Below are positions 30,800 to 42,562 of a stretch of 64,000 nucleotides of DNA, one piece after another. The notes under the pieces are model-generated. The model was not told where the DNA came from. It was given only the letters and a program-made list of their open reading frames with translations, and did no database searches. Every line of letters starts with the position of its first letter. The first letter of the stretch is position 1. Source of the DNA: Cryphonectria parasitica EP155 (taxonomy: Eukaryota; Ascomycota; Sordariomycetes; Diaporthales; Cryphonectriaceae); the NCBI RefSeq assembly GCF_011745365.1, contig NW_024468916.1:3145630-3209629 (forward strand), in the 5' to 3' direction. The translations under genes were made by a program, and so were the position numbers.

Positions 30800-32419
30800 T
30801 TACCAAGGATTCGGTGTTGCCCAGTGAAACCACTCATAGAGCGTCTGCACCTGCTGAGGGTCCGCAATTGGTACCTGCCCATATAAATTCGGGTCGTCGG
30901 GCCCAACATGAAACGATGTATTAGTGGTCAGCTCAGTCTGCGGCCTCCAGCCAGCGAGATCACCGCTATACGTGCCGCCCGTGTTAGGGTTCCCCGTCTT
31001 GATGAAGTTGACCCAGTAGCTTGACATGATGTCGGCGATCAGATAGTCAGCAGTCGCCCACGGCGTTGACGTAACCGCGTACAGGTTGCTCAAGACGTAG
31101 GAGATCTCGCTAGCGTGGCCAGCACCGTCGTCCGAGCCCGGAAGATCGTGATCCCAGTAGTAGACGTACATGGGGCTTGAGGCAGTCTTGTTCCAACGCT
31201 GGGCGAAGGACCAGGTTGAGATCCGTGCGATGTCGCGGGCCCGAGCGTTGGTCGCGTCGTCAGCGGCCGTGTCATTGGTGCTTCCGTCGTAAAGATCGAG
31301 AAGAGCCGCTGCGTACGGGCCGTACGTGCTATTCGTAGCCTCCTCGTAAGCTTCGACTGTGGTGTTCACGGTGGGAGTGGCGCCGTCTTCGTCTTTGTTG
31401 TTGCCAGCGAGCAGGGGAACGTCGTTGACAGGGCCGTTGAGCAGGCTCTCGTAGTAGGTTGTGGGGATGTAATAACCGTCCAATGTTGGCTGGAAACCTG
31501 AAAAATCGCTCACCCCGGTTCCGGTTGCGAGGACGTCGGTGGTAAGGTTACGCAGCTCAGCGACGGTCGTGGCGTTAAGACTAGAGGCATAAGTCTCACT
31601 GAAGGTATAAGAGTAGGATTGGTTCATATATGAGTTGGCAAAGCCGGACATTGTAGGGTCGTAGGGGTCTTTGATGCCACTCTCGCAGATGGCTCCCTTG
31701 AAAAGGCCCTTGGCTTGAGGACTGTTGATAAGGTGGTATACCGCAGCGGAACCAAAAGACTGGCCCACCGCTGTGATAGAGTCTGGGTCGCCACCAAACG
31801 CAGCCACATTTTCCTTGGCCCACTTGAAGATCTGAATTTGATCCATGAGACCATAGTTGCCAGATGAGTTGGTAGAGGACTCAGCAGTTAGCTCTGGCAG
31901 GGAAAGCCACCCCCAAGGACCGGTCCGGTAATTGTAGCTGATGAAGATAACGCCTTTTGCAGCGATACCACCTCCATCGTAATTATCGTCCGAAGAGGTG
32001 GTGCCAGCTCCGTAGCTCCATATCATCACAGGCAATTTCGCGCCGGTGGAGTTCGCCGGGGTCCAAATATTGACAGTAAGGCAGTCCTCGCTAACGTAGG
32101 TACCGGCAATAGATATGCCACTGGGACATTCAGGGCCAAAAGAGTCGGCTATTAGAGTGTCATTCCAAGCAACAGGTGGCTGTGGTGGTTTCCATCTGTT
32201 CTCGCCGGCGGTTGACGCTGCGAATGGGATTCCCTTGAAAGTTGTGATCTCATCCCAGTTGGAGATGTTGGCTGATGGGCCAGAAGTGCTGTTAAATGCA
32301 GCAACGCCTTGGACAGGACCGTATTTGGTCTCAATAATCTGTTCGTAGAGAGCTGCCTTTATGCCCGTGGCAAACAATTGCGCTACAAGCGCGGTGGCTG
32401 CTTTGGGAACAAGCTGCAT
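30800..32419 (-). CDS. Secreted type-B carboxylesterase/lipase
   Basis: One exon, 539 residues from the ATG at 32419, which begins a likely signal peptide (MQLVPKAATALVAQLF). The alpha/beta-hydrolase pattern is clear: FKGIPFA, the SEDCLTVNIWTP strand, then GNYGLMDQIQIFKWAKENVAAFGGDPDSITAVGQSFGSAA with nucleophile S221, the acidic residue in NNKDEDGAT, and the histidine in GHASEISYV. The oxyanion stretch usually written HGGG reads SYGAG (135-139), which is atypical. Many NxS/T sites fit an extracellular glycoprotein. It hydrolyses esters; the substrate is unknown. An upstream ATG at 32479 is less likely because it would bury the signal sequence. Confidence 0.88.
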   Translation of the reverse strand: MQLVPKAATALVAQLFATGIKAALYEQIIETKYGPVQGVAAFNSTSGPSANISNWDEITTFKGIPFAASTAGENRWKPPQPPVAWNDTLIADSFGPECPSGISIAGTYVSEDCLTVNIWTPANSTGAKLPVMIWSYGAGTTSSDDNYDGGGIAAKGVIFISYNYRTGPWGWLSLPELTAESSTNSSGNYGLMDQIQIFKWAKENVAAFGGDPDSITAVGQSFGSAAVYHLINSPQAKGLFKGAICESGIKDPYDPTMSGFANSYMNQSYSYTFSETYASSLNATTVAELRNLTTDVLATGTGVSDFSGFQPTLDGYYIPTTYYESLLNGPVNDVPLLAGNNKDEDGATPTVNTTVEAYEEATNSTYGPYAAALLDLYDGSTNDTAADDATNARARDIARISTWSFAQRWNKTASSPMYVYYWDHDLPGSDDGAGHASEISYVLSNLYAVTSTPWATADYLIADIMSSYWVNFIKTGNPNTGGTYSGDLAGWRPQTELTTNTSFHVGPDDPNLYGQVPIADPQQVQTLYEWFHWATPNPW

Positions 32420-34830
32420 TGTGGAATCTAGTGTCACTGATGAGACCAAGGAGACAGTGATTATGGGTGATATGACCAAGGATTGTGCTTCTCGACTTGC
32501 CTTCTTAGAAGATTTATATACTTGGTGTGTGCAATGCCTTTACCTCCCCACTCGATTACTTGTTATTCTAATCCTAAATAAGACCGAGTCATTTAGTAGA
32601 GCAAGAAACGTTGGACCTGGAATGTGGGCGACGGCAGAATCGTGAAGAAAACCACAAAGATGTTCACAACACCTATTTATAGAATTTACCCGTACTATAA
32701 TCGAGAAGCTCAAGGTGTTGCGGTCCGTAATAATTTGACAAACTCGTACATATGCCGTCACTGCCACGCGGATCATTATTGCTATGTGGCTGGGGCTGCA
32801 TAAGCTCGGATCACCGAGGCTTGGTGTATCATCGCCGAATACAGGGGGCAAGATATGTTCCGGAGTTATTATATGCACTAATTTCCGAGTCGGCTTCACA
32901 AGTCCGGTCTGCTTCGCTTTAGAAAAATATACGATGACACTTGACTGAATTAATTAGTAGAAAGGAGTTTATGGAAAGCACTGTGCCCGACAGCCAGCGA
33001 GCTTCTAGCATTGCTAGATTCTTAGGCACTTGTGTAGATAGGTTTATCAATATAGGGCTTCTGGCTTTTCCTTTCTCCCTTCATTCTCTTTTTCAGTGCG
33101 ATTTTTCTAGATAGATATGTGCTTCATTTTTGTAACAGATTCTAGTGCGTAGAAACGACACAACATGTAGTATTATCAATCTCAAAATTCACCAAATTTA
33201 GAGGTTGACCTAGCAGTGAATGTGCTTCCTTGTAATGAGCGGTGGTGGAAGGTGCCACTGTACTACATAGATCAAAAGATCAGCCAATATTCGAACTCTC
33301 TGTTCGAATATTCCTTCCAACCGTACATATAGCTGCTACGCCTAGACCACGGGCTGTAACATTTCTGCTCTCACTCATAAATCGAAAACATAACGTCAAA
33401 ATGATCGAGTAAAGACGTCATAATAATATAACTAACCGAGCAACGACCTAACATCCATCTCTTCAACCGACGCTGACTCCAGGGAAACTCTGCTGTGGGC
33501 CCTGGTTACAGGGGTACGCCGCTCATATATTAGAGCCTGCTGCAAGTTGAACCGGGGACCTAAATAGGCACTAGAGGAGAGTATAGGCCCGCTAAGTATT
33601 ATGTTCGCTAAGTCTTGAGTGCTGAATGAACTGTTCACAGGCGAGCGCTGGGGCAGAGCTGCGATCTGCTTATGCGTGAGAAATCCGAATATAGCCGAAC
33701 GTATGTGGTCTTTTCAAGTCCGCTATGGCGACCAACGGACCTTGTTACTGATGGGATGGGATAGCCTAGTAAATGTATCCAAGAAATTCATTCATCCCTG
33801 TCCTCGTCAACCTGTATTTTCTTGGCTATGCTGAGCCTCTACAATGGTTTCGATAGCCTCGGGGCTTTCAGCTAAATCCACTCTATATATGTCTCACATA
33901 TACTGAAGAACAACGCTGATAGAGACTCTCGCAGGTCTTATGAGGTACAAGAAAGCAGATCAATTATAAGACGAGCAGGGCGAACGTTGATGAGTACAGA
34001 GAGCTTCTTCACCCAGGTAATGGTTTCGTCGATGTTTTGCTTGCCAATTCCATGTCAGACAACCTTATCGAGGCCGAAACTGTGAAGAGTTTCGACGAGA
34101 GCCTTCACAGCCTCGACACCTTGCACATCAAGAGTCGAACTTTGAGCGGTAAAACTGAATAGATCGAACTTTGGAATAAGCCGGCTTTGAGTCCGATGGT
34201 TGAGTTGCAACATTTTGGATTCAGAATCAGGCAAACCTAAGGAAAGGGACTGATCGAACACAGGAAAGAAAAGTGTGAAAAAAGAAGCAAGAGAGGTACA
34301 AGACCAAAGATAGAACAGAATTAGAGAAGTCTGCTGGGTGTTCGATATAGGAGATTCAGCTAGGTAGGATAGCGAGATTCCTCCGATATCGCCGAGCGCC
34401 GATATTGCGTGAGTAACTCAACTGTCACACCTCCTCTAGGCCTCCCTGGAAATGAACACGTCCAAGTATTATCGTTCAAACATCAGCTTCCCGAGTTATC
34501 CACCAAATTCTCCTGACCTTATGTTCTCAAAGTGAGCCTTACTTTATTCATCAGGCATTCCAGAGACATACCATATATCCCTGACACATGCCTGGCTAGC
34601 GAAACTATCTTAGGTAGCTTGGTAGGCACGTGTAGGGTAAATCTCACTTTCAATATACTCTAAACGCTAGTGTCGAAGCAGGGCGATACTGAGTAGGACT
34701 AACATGGGGGCCTTGTGGCAAATTGTATGTCTACAGGTGGACACATTGAACCAGAACTAGGGCGCCGTCACCCTCGAGAAAAGGAACGAACAGCCGCCGA
34801 AGCAATGGGCAAGGGCTCGTGCAACCCAAG
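32420..34830. other. AT-rich gene-poor stretch
   Basis: 2.4 kb with no intact gene. A minus-strand frame at 34055-34261, continuing after a stop toward 33970, keeps a protein-like composition (LVETLHSFGLDKVV then IDETITWVKKLSVLINV) but I do not recognise the family. It may be a repeat-borne or decayed gene. Confidence 0.35.
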
Positions 34831-35066
34831 CGTGCCTGTACAGATGAGGACAGCAAACTAAGGCCACACGGGCACAAGAACAGGGTGAAAAACCTGTCTT
34901 AGACCTGTCCAAAGGGTTCAAAATTGAAAAGAAGAGAAAAGGATGCTTGATTGTTGCCTATAGCTAAAGAATTTGAAAAGTGGGTGGTATCCTTTATATG
35001 TATGAGGACCCTTGACCCACTGTACTCCATGTCCTACGGACTACCACCCTGGCCACCACAACAACA
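34831..35066 (-). repeat. LTR-like repeat family R, copy 1
   Basis: The reverse strand from 35066 reads TGTTG(TTG)TGGTGGCCAGGGTGG and continues base-for-base, with scattered transitions, with the plus-strand copies at 63045 and 63498. It contains a CATATAAAGG promoter-like box. This copy keeps more C and G than the one at 63045. It is probably a solo LTR or fragment of a retrotransposon. Homology to copy 3 stops at 34831, but the element may run on toward 34730. Confidence 0.7.
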
Positions 35067-36088
35067 TCGAGTATGCTGTAGCCATAGCCCTAGAGTCAAA
35101 TCTAGCTTCGAGTGATGATAATAATTATATCATTATTTAACTTTAATTTGTATATTTTAAGCGAAGCTGCTCATGATTGCATGGTTTATACTTATGTGTT
35201 GTTATAATAGTTTCTGAAGTATTCTCGAACCATAAATTCAACTTGAGAGCATTTTTAAAGCTGACTTTACTTTGACACTCCAGCAATTATCACTTATGAT
35301 AATTTCCCAGTGCAGATAATGATACTCCATGTTTAGATGTATAAAGCTTCTGTTAGAACTCGATATCACTCATAGAGCTGAAATTGTACAGCAATCGATG
35401 ATGGACGATGTCAGAATTTTGACAGATATTTGTTGAAGTGCGACAGGTTTGCTCTTTTATTTTTCGCGAGGTTCAACTTCTGGCCCAATGTATAAAAGAT
35501 AAGTCTTTTATCTATATCATACTCTTTCGAATGGTATCGTCGAAGATGATTATTTCAGTTATAGTTCCACGGATAAGCGAAAGAGACGCTCTATTTATAG
35601 TTACTGAGGCCTGAAATCTTTTCTCGTTCCCGATTGCGGAGTCGTATAGCTGCATATCGTATTAATTTTTCGAGACCACCTAAATCGAGCACTAACATAT
35701 TCTGTACTACTAATACGAAGTATGAAGTTTTTTAGATAACTAACTGGTTGGGATTTTCCACTGTCCGAAGACGGTGGGAGTAGCGGTATGACTCCGCCGG
35801 GATGGCCAGAGAGGGAGAATAACTACTACCGTAGTCCTTCGACTTGAGGTAAGACTGCCGGTCTGCGTTTGACCATTCCGAAATATCCTCTTACTAATGC
35901 CGGAGGTAATTTCACCTTCAGACTGCCACACTCAGGACCGGGGTCGTGCATGGCAGGATTTCCAACCCCTGCACGAGCCTTGTTCTTTGCGAGAGCTTGC
36001 CAAGGCATCCGATTCCCCGTCCTCTGCACGACATCCACCTGAAGTCTGCGTTTGAACTGGCCTTGAGGTTCAATAGACGCGTGATTCA
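35067..36088. other. AT-rich intergenic DNA and promoter of the Zn2Cys6 gene
   Basis: 1.0 kb, strongly AT-rich to about 35730. No gene is seen. The 35340-35400 stretch resembles 41090-41130 (words such as GATGTATAAAG and CTCATAGAGCTG), suggesting an old shared repeat. Confidence 0.35.
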
Positions 36089-37715
36089 ATGATGGCTTCA
36101 ACCGCTAAGTCGGTCGGCCAGATCAAACGGGTGAAGACCGGATGCATTACTTGCAGGTGAGTACTTTCTAGTGATCAAAGTGGGCTGAACTCACATATCC
36201 GTAGAATCCGTCGTGTTAAATGTGGCGAGGAGAAACCGCACTGCCGCCGCTGCGTCTCTACCGGCCGCAAGTGTGACGGTTACACGCCCATCCCAACATC
36301 TAGGGGCCAACTTATCATTGCGCTGCGAGAGCAGAATAACGCCAGAGGATCCGGTACTCCTTCGTTGACCCTCACGGTCAGTCCAATCAGCTTTCTGAGC
36401 TCCAACGAAGCCAGCCAGTTTGATTACTTCCGTATGCGTACTGCCGTCAAAACAAATACGTTCCTCGGAGCTGACTTCTGGTCTCTTTCTGTTCTCCAAC
36501 TGAGCTACGTCGAACCGTCCATGAAGTATGCTGTTTTGGCATTGAGTGCTCTACATCGACGTACAGAGTCTCGCGATCGCGCTACCGAGGCTGAAGCTTG
36601 GCATCTTAAAGGCCTTGTTCACTACGGAAATGCTGTGAATGCCGCTCAGAAGCTTCTGCAGCGTGCTCAAGCAAGTATCAGCTCTAGCGAGGGAACGAAG
36701 GCTCTTGCGACATGCCTCGTTCTCTCCGTCTTCGATAACCTGACCGGAAACTACAAGTGTGCGCGGATGCATTTGCAGAGTGGCTTGCGACTGGCTGATG
36801 AACGCAGCGCGCAGCCAAGGCATACTGCTCCTACGATGGAGGCAACGTATGGAGAGGTCACGCATCTTCTAGAGCGTTTGGACCTCCAGGCCATGGCCTT
36901 TTCAGACTTTGCAGCACCGTATCCATACCAAGACGGTGCTGCGAGGCATAACATCAATGTGCCGCTGCCAGAGGCATTTTCCAACATCTCAGACGCTCGC
37001 CAGCACCTGATCAGAATCCTGCGCTTATTTCAGCCTGGGGTTCGTTTCTAACCAGGAACTTGCCTCGCTCAAAGGGTCCTACATCCACTATGAGTACGCT
37101 TGCTGTACCGCCCGCCTGGCGCGCTGGCAAACCCTCTTCAGAGACTTACTTAACACAACCGGAGCATCGCTCACCTTCGACGACGGACAAACTAGAAATA
37201 TCATTCTGCTGATGCTAAAGCTTTATGAGTGCATTGCTTGCATCATGTCCGGCACTGGACTTTTGGCGCGAGAAAATTGCTGGGACCGCTTCATCAGCGA
37301 CTTCAGAAGATCTATCCAACTTTGCGAGCTGATTATCAATCCTGCACGCGAAGCGCCGTGCAACGCAGATTACCATTTGGAGCAGGGTCTGTTGATGCCT
37401 CTCTTTTTTACAGCAATACGCTGTCGCGATCCAGCTGTCCGACGGCGAGCTATCGCGCTGATGAGAGCTACGCATCGGGTGGAAGGGTGTTGGGAAAGCT
37501 ATGGCGCGGCCGCTGTGGCGCAGCGAGTAATGGAGGTTGAAGAAGGTTTCCTGGGTCCTGATGCGGTAATTACGTGCGCAGCGGACATTCCTCAGGAAGC
37601 AAGATGCCACTCTATCATCACGGGGGTGAGAATGGTCGAGAGACAGGTGGACATGCAACTTGTGAAAATACTAGACGGAAGTTGGTATAGAGTTAGGGAG
37701 ACGGTATGTTTCTAA
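36089..37715 (+). CDS. Zn2Cys6 transcription factor with apparent frameshift
   Basis: Exon 1 is 36089-36156, the intron is 48 bp (GTGAGT...TAG), and exon 2 starts at 36205. The join completes the zinc cluster C19-x2-C22-x6-C29-x6-C36-x2-C39-x6-C46. The following fungal TF domain (YVEPSMKYAVLALSALHR, then ATCLVLSVFDNLTGNY) runs in frame to a stop at 37049-37051. The protein then continues in another frame from about 37041 (VSNQELASLKGSYIHYEYA, later MLKLYECIACIMSGTG) to a stop at 37713. Either one base has been lost or gained near 37040, or a tiny GT...CTAACCAG stretch (37040-37055, 16 bases) marks the remains of an intron. If real, the gene is broken in the middle of its regulatory domain; a sequencing error would restore about 530 residues. 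It may regulate the neighbouring esterase or peptidase. Confidence 0.75.
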
Positions 37716-38523
37716 AAGGCAGAGAAATACTTCCGTGGCGCAGTGATTTGGTACAAGTATTCTAGCATATCTGGAAGACAAACGTCGCAAATCAAGTTAG
37801 AATATCGGCGTCTTCTACTTACACGGCGCTAGTAAACGTATGAAGTAAAATTTTCTAACATTGAAAATTACAATACTTACATGGAATCTAAAGAGACCGC
37901 GGTGGAAAAGCTGTTTGCAAGTCTTGAGAGCTCACATGTGAACGTAGTAAACGTGAGCAGCTGTCGGAGCCAGGCAAAATAAGTCATGCCGTGATGACAT
38001 TTACAAGTATTAGATTGAACCCAACCCCACCTCAGGCGCTGTCAGATCCACAATGAGGTCTGAAAACAAAGTCATCCTAATGCGTTCATGTCGCCGTGTA
38101 AGAGAGCAAATGGTCAAGGATAACGTTGACGGGAAGCGTTGCTGGTGATGCTGCTCGTTCATTGGTCGGCTCGCTATTGGCAGCCGCAGGCGAGATCCTT
38201 CGAACATTTTAACGGTTGCTGCAACACAGTCCCAATAACCCCTGAATACTCTATGTAATTAGTACTAGGAGATGTTAACAGCTCATTCGCTTGCTCGCTC
38301 AAAGCTATCCACTTCCACAAACTTCAACTCTATGCAGCTTATCGTAATATAGGTTGGTCTCTAGGCTGTAGAATCAGTATAAGAAGTGAGATGAGCATCT
38401 ATTTCTGATTATGCTCTTCTTTTGCTCATCAGCCCTTTCCGCTAGAACTTAACCAATTGTCCACATTCTCATTTGGTTGAGCCTCAACGTGACTCTGAAG
38501 GATCTAAATTCTCTGCTGGAGTC
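37716..38523. other. Intergenic, promoter of the S10 peptidase
   Basis: About 800 bases without a recognisable gene, AT-rich near 37800-37880. Confidence 0.4.
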
Positions 38524-40398
38524 ATGTTCGCATATCTCTTGAGCACATTTGTGCTTTTGGCTTTCACAACCGCTGGTATCTCCGGCATGAGCGTCACCAA
38601 AATCATCCGATCTAACGACATCCCAGGCACATACATCTCCTACAAACAGACCGACATCTGTGAGACAACTCCAGGAGTCAAGTCCTACAGCGGTTATATT
38701 CATTTCGCCCCTAGTGCGCTGCAAGGTGTCCAAGGTGTGGGACTGTACAACATCAGCACATTCTTCTGGTTCTTCGAAGCACGTACCAACCCTCGAACGG
38801 CACCCCTAGCTGTATATCTCGCTGGTGGTCCTGGAGAGGCCTCCACTGCTGCTACCGTTATGGAGAATGGGCCTTGCTACGTCGGTGACGATTCCAATAC
38901 CACCTATGTCAATCCTTGGTCCTTTAACAATTTCGCCAACATGTTGTATATCGACCAGCCCGTGCAAGCCGGCTATTCGTACGATACACTTGTCAATGGG
39001 ACATGGGACCTTCTCACGAATCAAACTACGCCCATGGATACCACGGAGCCGAATTCGACCCTCTTGGCTGGAACGTTCCCAAGTCAGAACATTAATTTTA
39101 CAGCCAACACCACTGCAATCGGCGCTCGTACACTTTGGATATTCGTTCAAACCTGGCTGTCCGAATTTCCAGATTACACTCGCAACAAGTCCACCAGCAT
39201 CAGTTTCTGGGGGAACTCCTACGGCGGCTTCTATGTTCCCAGATATGCAGCCCACTTTCTCAGCCAGAATCAGAAGATAAAGGATGGGACTATTCAACGC
39301 CGCACAATTGACGTCGATACTATTGGTCTTACGAATGGGTGTGTTGACGCATTGATCCAGGCACCGTTTTACCCCATCTATGCTGTCAACAACACCTATA
39401 ACATCGAGACCATACCCCCCGCTATTGCAGCAGAGGCTATAAACAACTACACAAAGTCCGGTGGGTGTGCTGATCAGATTCTCCAATGCCGTAAGCTTGG
39501 TGCTGAAAGCGATCCGTATGAACTCGGTATACCACCCACTTCACACTATAAGGCAAAAGAGCTTTCTCCTATTGACTATCTTTACCTAGGCATCAACGAA
39601 ACTGTCAATACTGTCTGCGCCAATGCCTATGCATACTGCTTCAATAACGTCCTGGGCGCCTACGTGATTTCCAAGCGGAGCGCATATGATATTTCCGCTT
39701 TACTGCCCGTCGCTATCCCGCCCCTCTCGGTTCCCGGTTTCTTCAACCAGGACTGGGTTCAAACCGCCCTCGGCGCACCGCTGAATTGGACGTACAACTC
39801 TGCCGCTGTGCGGTTGAACTTCCAGTCCATCACCGGCGATCCTGTGCGCCGTAATATAGGAGATCTGAATGATCTCCTGCAGAACGGCGTCAATGTCGCG
39901 CTCATATATGGGGACAGGGATTTTATGTGCAATTGGGTGGGCGTCGAGAATGTGTCACTCCAATTAGACTGGGCGGGAAAGGAGAACTTCGTGGGTGCGG
40001 GATATACCAATATTTCCGTCAACGCTTCCTTTATTGGTGGTGTGGTGCGGCAAACGAACGGTCTGAGCTTCTCGCACATCTTCCAGGCTGGTCACTCGGT
40101 CTCGTTCTGGCAGCCTGAAACGGTATCGAAGATCTTTGACCGGGCGATGCTGCACAAGAACGTCGCGACGGGAGAAGTTGACGTTCCTATACTGCATTCT
40201 AGCCGTGGACAGGATGGATACATTGGTGCATACAAGAGTAAGGGACCGGCATCAAGTTTGAGCATCAGAGAGACTCTGCCGGAGAGTGATGTGTGGGGCG
40301 CATCGGATAGCTGTACAAAAGAACAGCTGGCAGCATTGGCTAATGGGACAGCGGTTGTCCAGGACTTCGTGGTTGTGGAGCCAAAAGGGGTGAGATGA
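38524..40398 (+). CDS. Secreted serine carboxypeptidase (peptidase family S10)
   Basis: One exon, 624 residues from the ATG at 38524. The signal peptide is MFAYLLSTFVLLAFTTAGISG. The S10 pattern is complete: FFEARTNPRTAPLAVYLAGGPG, the ENGPC loop, MLYIDQPVQAGYSY, nucleophile S232 in FWGNSYGGFYVP, the aspartate in YGDRDFMCNWVG (D466) and H524 in FQAGHSVSFWQPE. More than ten NxS/T sites indicate a glycosylated extracellular enzyme. It removes C-terminal residues from peptides at acid pH, by family knowledge. The GNSYGG variant of GESYGG is seen in a fungal subgroup and does not imply loss of function. There is no clear link to the neighbours. Confidence 0.92.
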   Translation: MFAYLLSTFVLLAFTTAGISGMSVTKIIRSNDIPGTYISYKQTDICETTPGVKSYSGYIHFAPSALQGVQGVGLYNISTFFWFFEARTNPRTAPLAVYLAGGPGEASTAATVMENGPCYVGDDSNTTYVNPWSFNNFANMLYIDQPVQAGYSYDTLVNGTWDLLTNQTTPMDTTEPNSTLLAGTFPSQNINFTANTTAIGARTLWIFVQTWLSEFPDYTRNKSTSISFWGNSYGGFYVPRYAAHFLSQNQKIKDGTIQRRTIDVDTIGLTNGCVDALIQAPFYPIYAVNNTYNIETIPPAIAAEAINNYTKSGGCADQILQCRKLGAESDPYELGIPPTSHYKAKELSPIDYLYLGINETVNTVCANAYAYCFNNVLGAYVISKRSAYDISALLPVAIPPLSVPGFFNQDWVQTALGAPLNWTYNSAAVRLNFQSITGDPVRRNIGDLNDLLQNGVNVALIYGDRDFMCNWVGVENVSLQLDWAGKENFVGAGYTNISVNASFIGGVVRQTNGLSFSHIFQAGHSVSFWQPETVSKIFDRAMLHKNVATGEVDVPILHSSRGQDGYIGAYKSKGPASSLSIRETLPESDVWGASDSCTKEQLAALANGTAVVQDFVVVEPKGVR

Positions 40399-41655
40399 GA
40401 CCAGAAAACGGGTAAGAAGTCTGCGGGGTGCTGTTCTAGAAGGGTGGAAGTGGAAGGTGGCTGCATTTCTGGTTTCCTTCATTTCACGTCGAAAGATAAG
40501 GAGTGGAATTAGAGGATGACATGGTAGCACTTACTATCGCTATTGGTTCGTGTTTGATTACGTATTGCGAGAGGACGAGCGCTTCTCCCCTCAGTGTATT
40601 ATAGAGACTATGACTATTTGACTCTACTTCCAACCTTGCCTATCTGTCTTATGTCGTTCGTGATCTTGTTGGTGAGGGCCAAATAATTTTTCCAGCCTGA
40701 GATATAAGATAGCCAGATATCTAGCATACGAATTCTTTATATCATCAAGCCCCAATTCGTAAAATTGATAGCAAATTGTTTGCACTGGACACCAGTCTGA
40801 ACTCTGCATAGTAGTTCTGGTCTATTGGCACAGATCTCAACTGAACACTTCTTACGTCAACATAGTTAAACCTTCTCTATCCATGAATTTTGAGTCAACT
40901 ATGAGCTTCTCAACTCAAACATTGTTTAGTGCGGTGGTTGCGGTGATTATGTCCAAGGCTACTTGATCAGGACTTCTATAGCGTGATACATAGTCTGGGC
41001 TATAGATTTCTTGATTTGACTTCTGATCACGGGGATTGAACCACCGCAGCTTATGGATTGAGCTATCTTTACTCTTTATATCAAGCGGTCAGAGATGTAT
41101 AAAGTGCTCATAGAGCTGTTAACTGAGCCTCCAAGTCTTTTGAAATGATTGAGCCTAATGCAAACGCCTTTTCCCCAAGCGATATATCGTTGAGATACGA
41201 AATGGATAATCAAACCTGGTGATACAATGACCCAGGGCTAAGCCCAGGGGTCTGTTATAAGCAATCCTGCTATGAGCAGGAGAATGTTAACTATTTCACA
41301 GCTCTGGTTCCCAAAGCAGATGTTAAAGGATCTTTCGACTTTCGAGAAGCACACTTCAGGCTACACGTCTAGTAGAAGTAGCTGGGGAGTTTCATCAATA
41401 TCCGTCTCTTAGTATGTTGAGCGCCATAGTTCGCCCGCAATGCGGCTCACCTCTTCCATCTTCAATTTTTCCTTACTGATAACTCTATAGCTCGACCATA
41501 AAAGCTTCTCATATGTAACAAAACTCGATGTTTCTGTGTTTGAAAAATTAGATAACCCGGTGTACATTACTTACTAAATGTTCAATAATGTAAGTCTGCA
41601 TTAATAGCTAGGCTGAGCAAGCTGTTTGGTCTCTAGGATTATCGAATCTATGTAG
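40399..41655. other. AT-rich intergenic DNA
   Basis: 1.26 kb with no gene recognised. TA-rich words and loss of CA dinucleotides between 40850 and 41640 resemble old RIP-mutated repeat DNA. Confidence 0.35.
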
Positions 41656-42562
41656 CTATCCAGCGCTCTCCAGCACTCTCTTCAAAAAATCGAGTAACGG
41701 AGCCACCCACTCTTTTCTTACCGGAACGTGATGGCCACCGGGGTGCACGATGACCTCAGGCTCCACACACTTCTCCACCAAGTCCTTACACCGTGACTCG
41801 GCAACTACCATATCCATGCTGCCGAAAAAGTGGCATGTCCGTGTCATGATACCGCCCTCATATAACCATTCTAGTTGAGCCCCCGGCCGTGCAACGAACC
41901 CCGAGTACAAGACGCAGAACCTCAAGGGTTGCTCACTATTCGCTTTTCGCAAACGCTCCACCCACATCTTATGTCCTTCACCCTCGCGCACATCACGGCT
42001 GCGCTCCAATGCCGAGGCAACCAGAGCGCCCACCGCGGCGCCTTGACTGAAACCTATCACACCATCGACGCCGCCAGCTTCTTCAATCGCATCGGCAATA
42101 GAGAGCATACCCTCCTCGAACCCACGATAAGCTCCCAACTCCTCGTCATGGAGAAACCAGCCATATGCATCAAGCTGCTCGGCCAAATGTTCACCTGCGT
42201 CGGCATGCGGCTGGAAACCTGGGATGTCTGAGGGCTGTAGCCGGTGCGGACCTGTCGGGTAGACGCGTGTTGCGTTGATGCCTGGTAGACCTTTGGCTAT
42301 TAACTTGGATAGGGCGCCTGTCTTAGCACGGAACAGAGGGCCGGACTGCGCGTAGCCTATAGCCAGGTTAGTGCTAGGTCGGCGGCGATAGAACAAGAAG
42401 AGAGCTCTCAATGAGCTATAATATTATGCCATTACCGTGCAGCATAAGAATCTTCAGCTCCTGTTTCTTTGCGCTAAGCCCACCAGCGGCAGTTCCTTTC
42501 CGGCTTGATGCTTCCTCTTGCTTGGCTAGCTCACGTGAGCTTGATTGTTCATCTTCTGGCAT
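41656..42562 (-). CDS. FSH1-family serine hydrolase (LovG-like)
   Basis: Two exons, 42562-42436 and 42356-41656, give 275 residues. The 79-bp intron (GTAATG...TAG) splits a glycine codon, and the join yields ILMLHG-YAQSGPLFRAKTGAL, the hallmark of the family. The catalytic set is S146 in GFSQGA, D224 in GSMDMV and H251 or H252 in HPGGHHVP. An unusual Glu/Lys/Ser-rich extension of about 35 residues precedes the fold. FSH1 proteins include LovG, which releases polyketides from highly reducing synthases, and also general esterases. The decayed HR-PKS and aldo-keto reductase nearby make the polyketide reading attractive, but it is an inference. Confidence 0.9.

Noticed and set aside
34055..34261. 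Frame at 34055-34261 as a real gene
   Set aside because: Protein-like but it ends at once in a stop in AT-rich repeat DNA, and no family could be named; kept only as a note in the intergenic entry.
38806..39486. 226-residue minus-strand frame
   Set aside because: It lies wholly inside the S10 peptidase gene and has no motif; a shadow frame.
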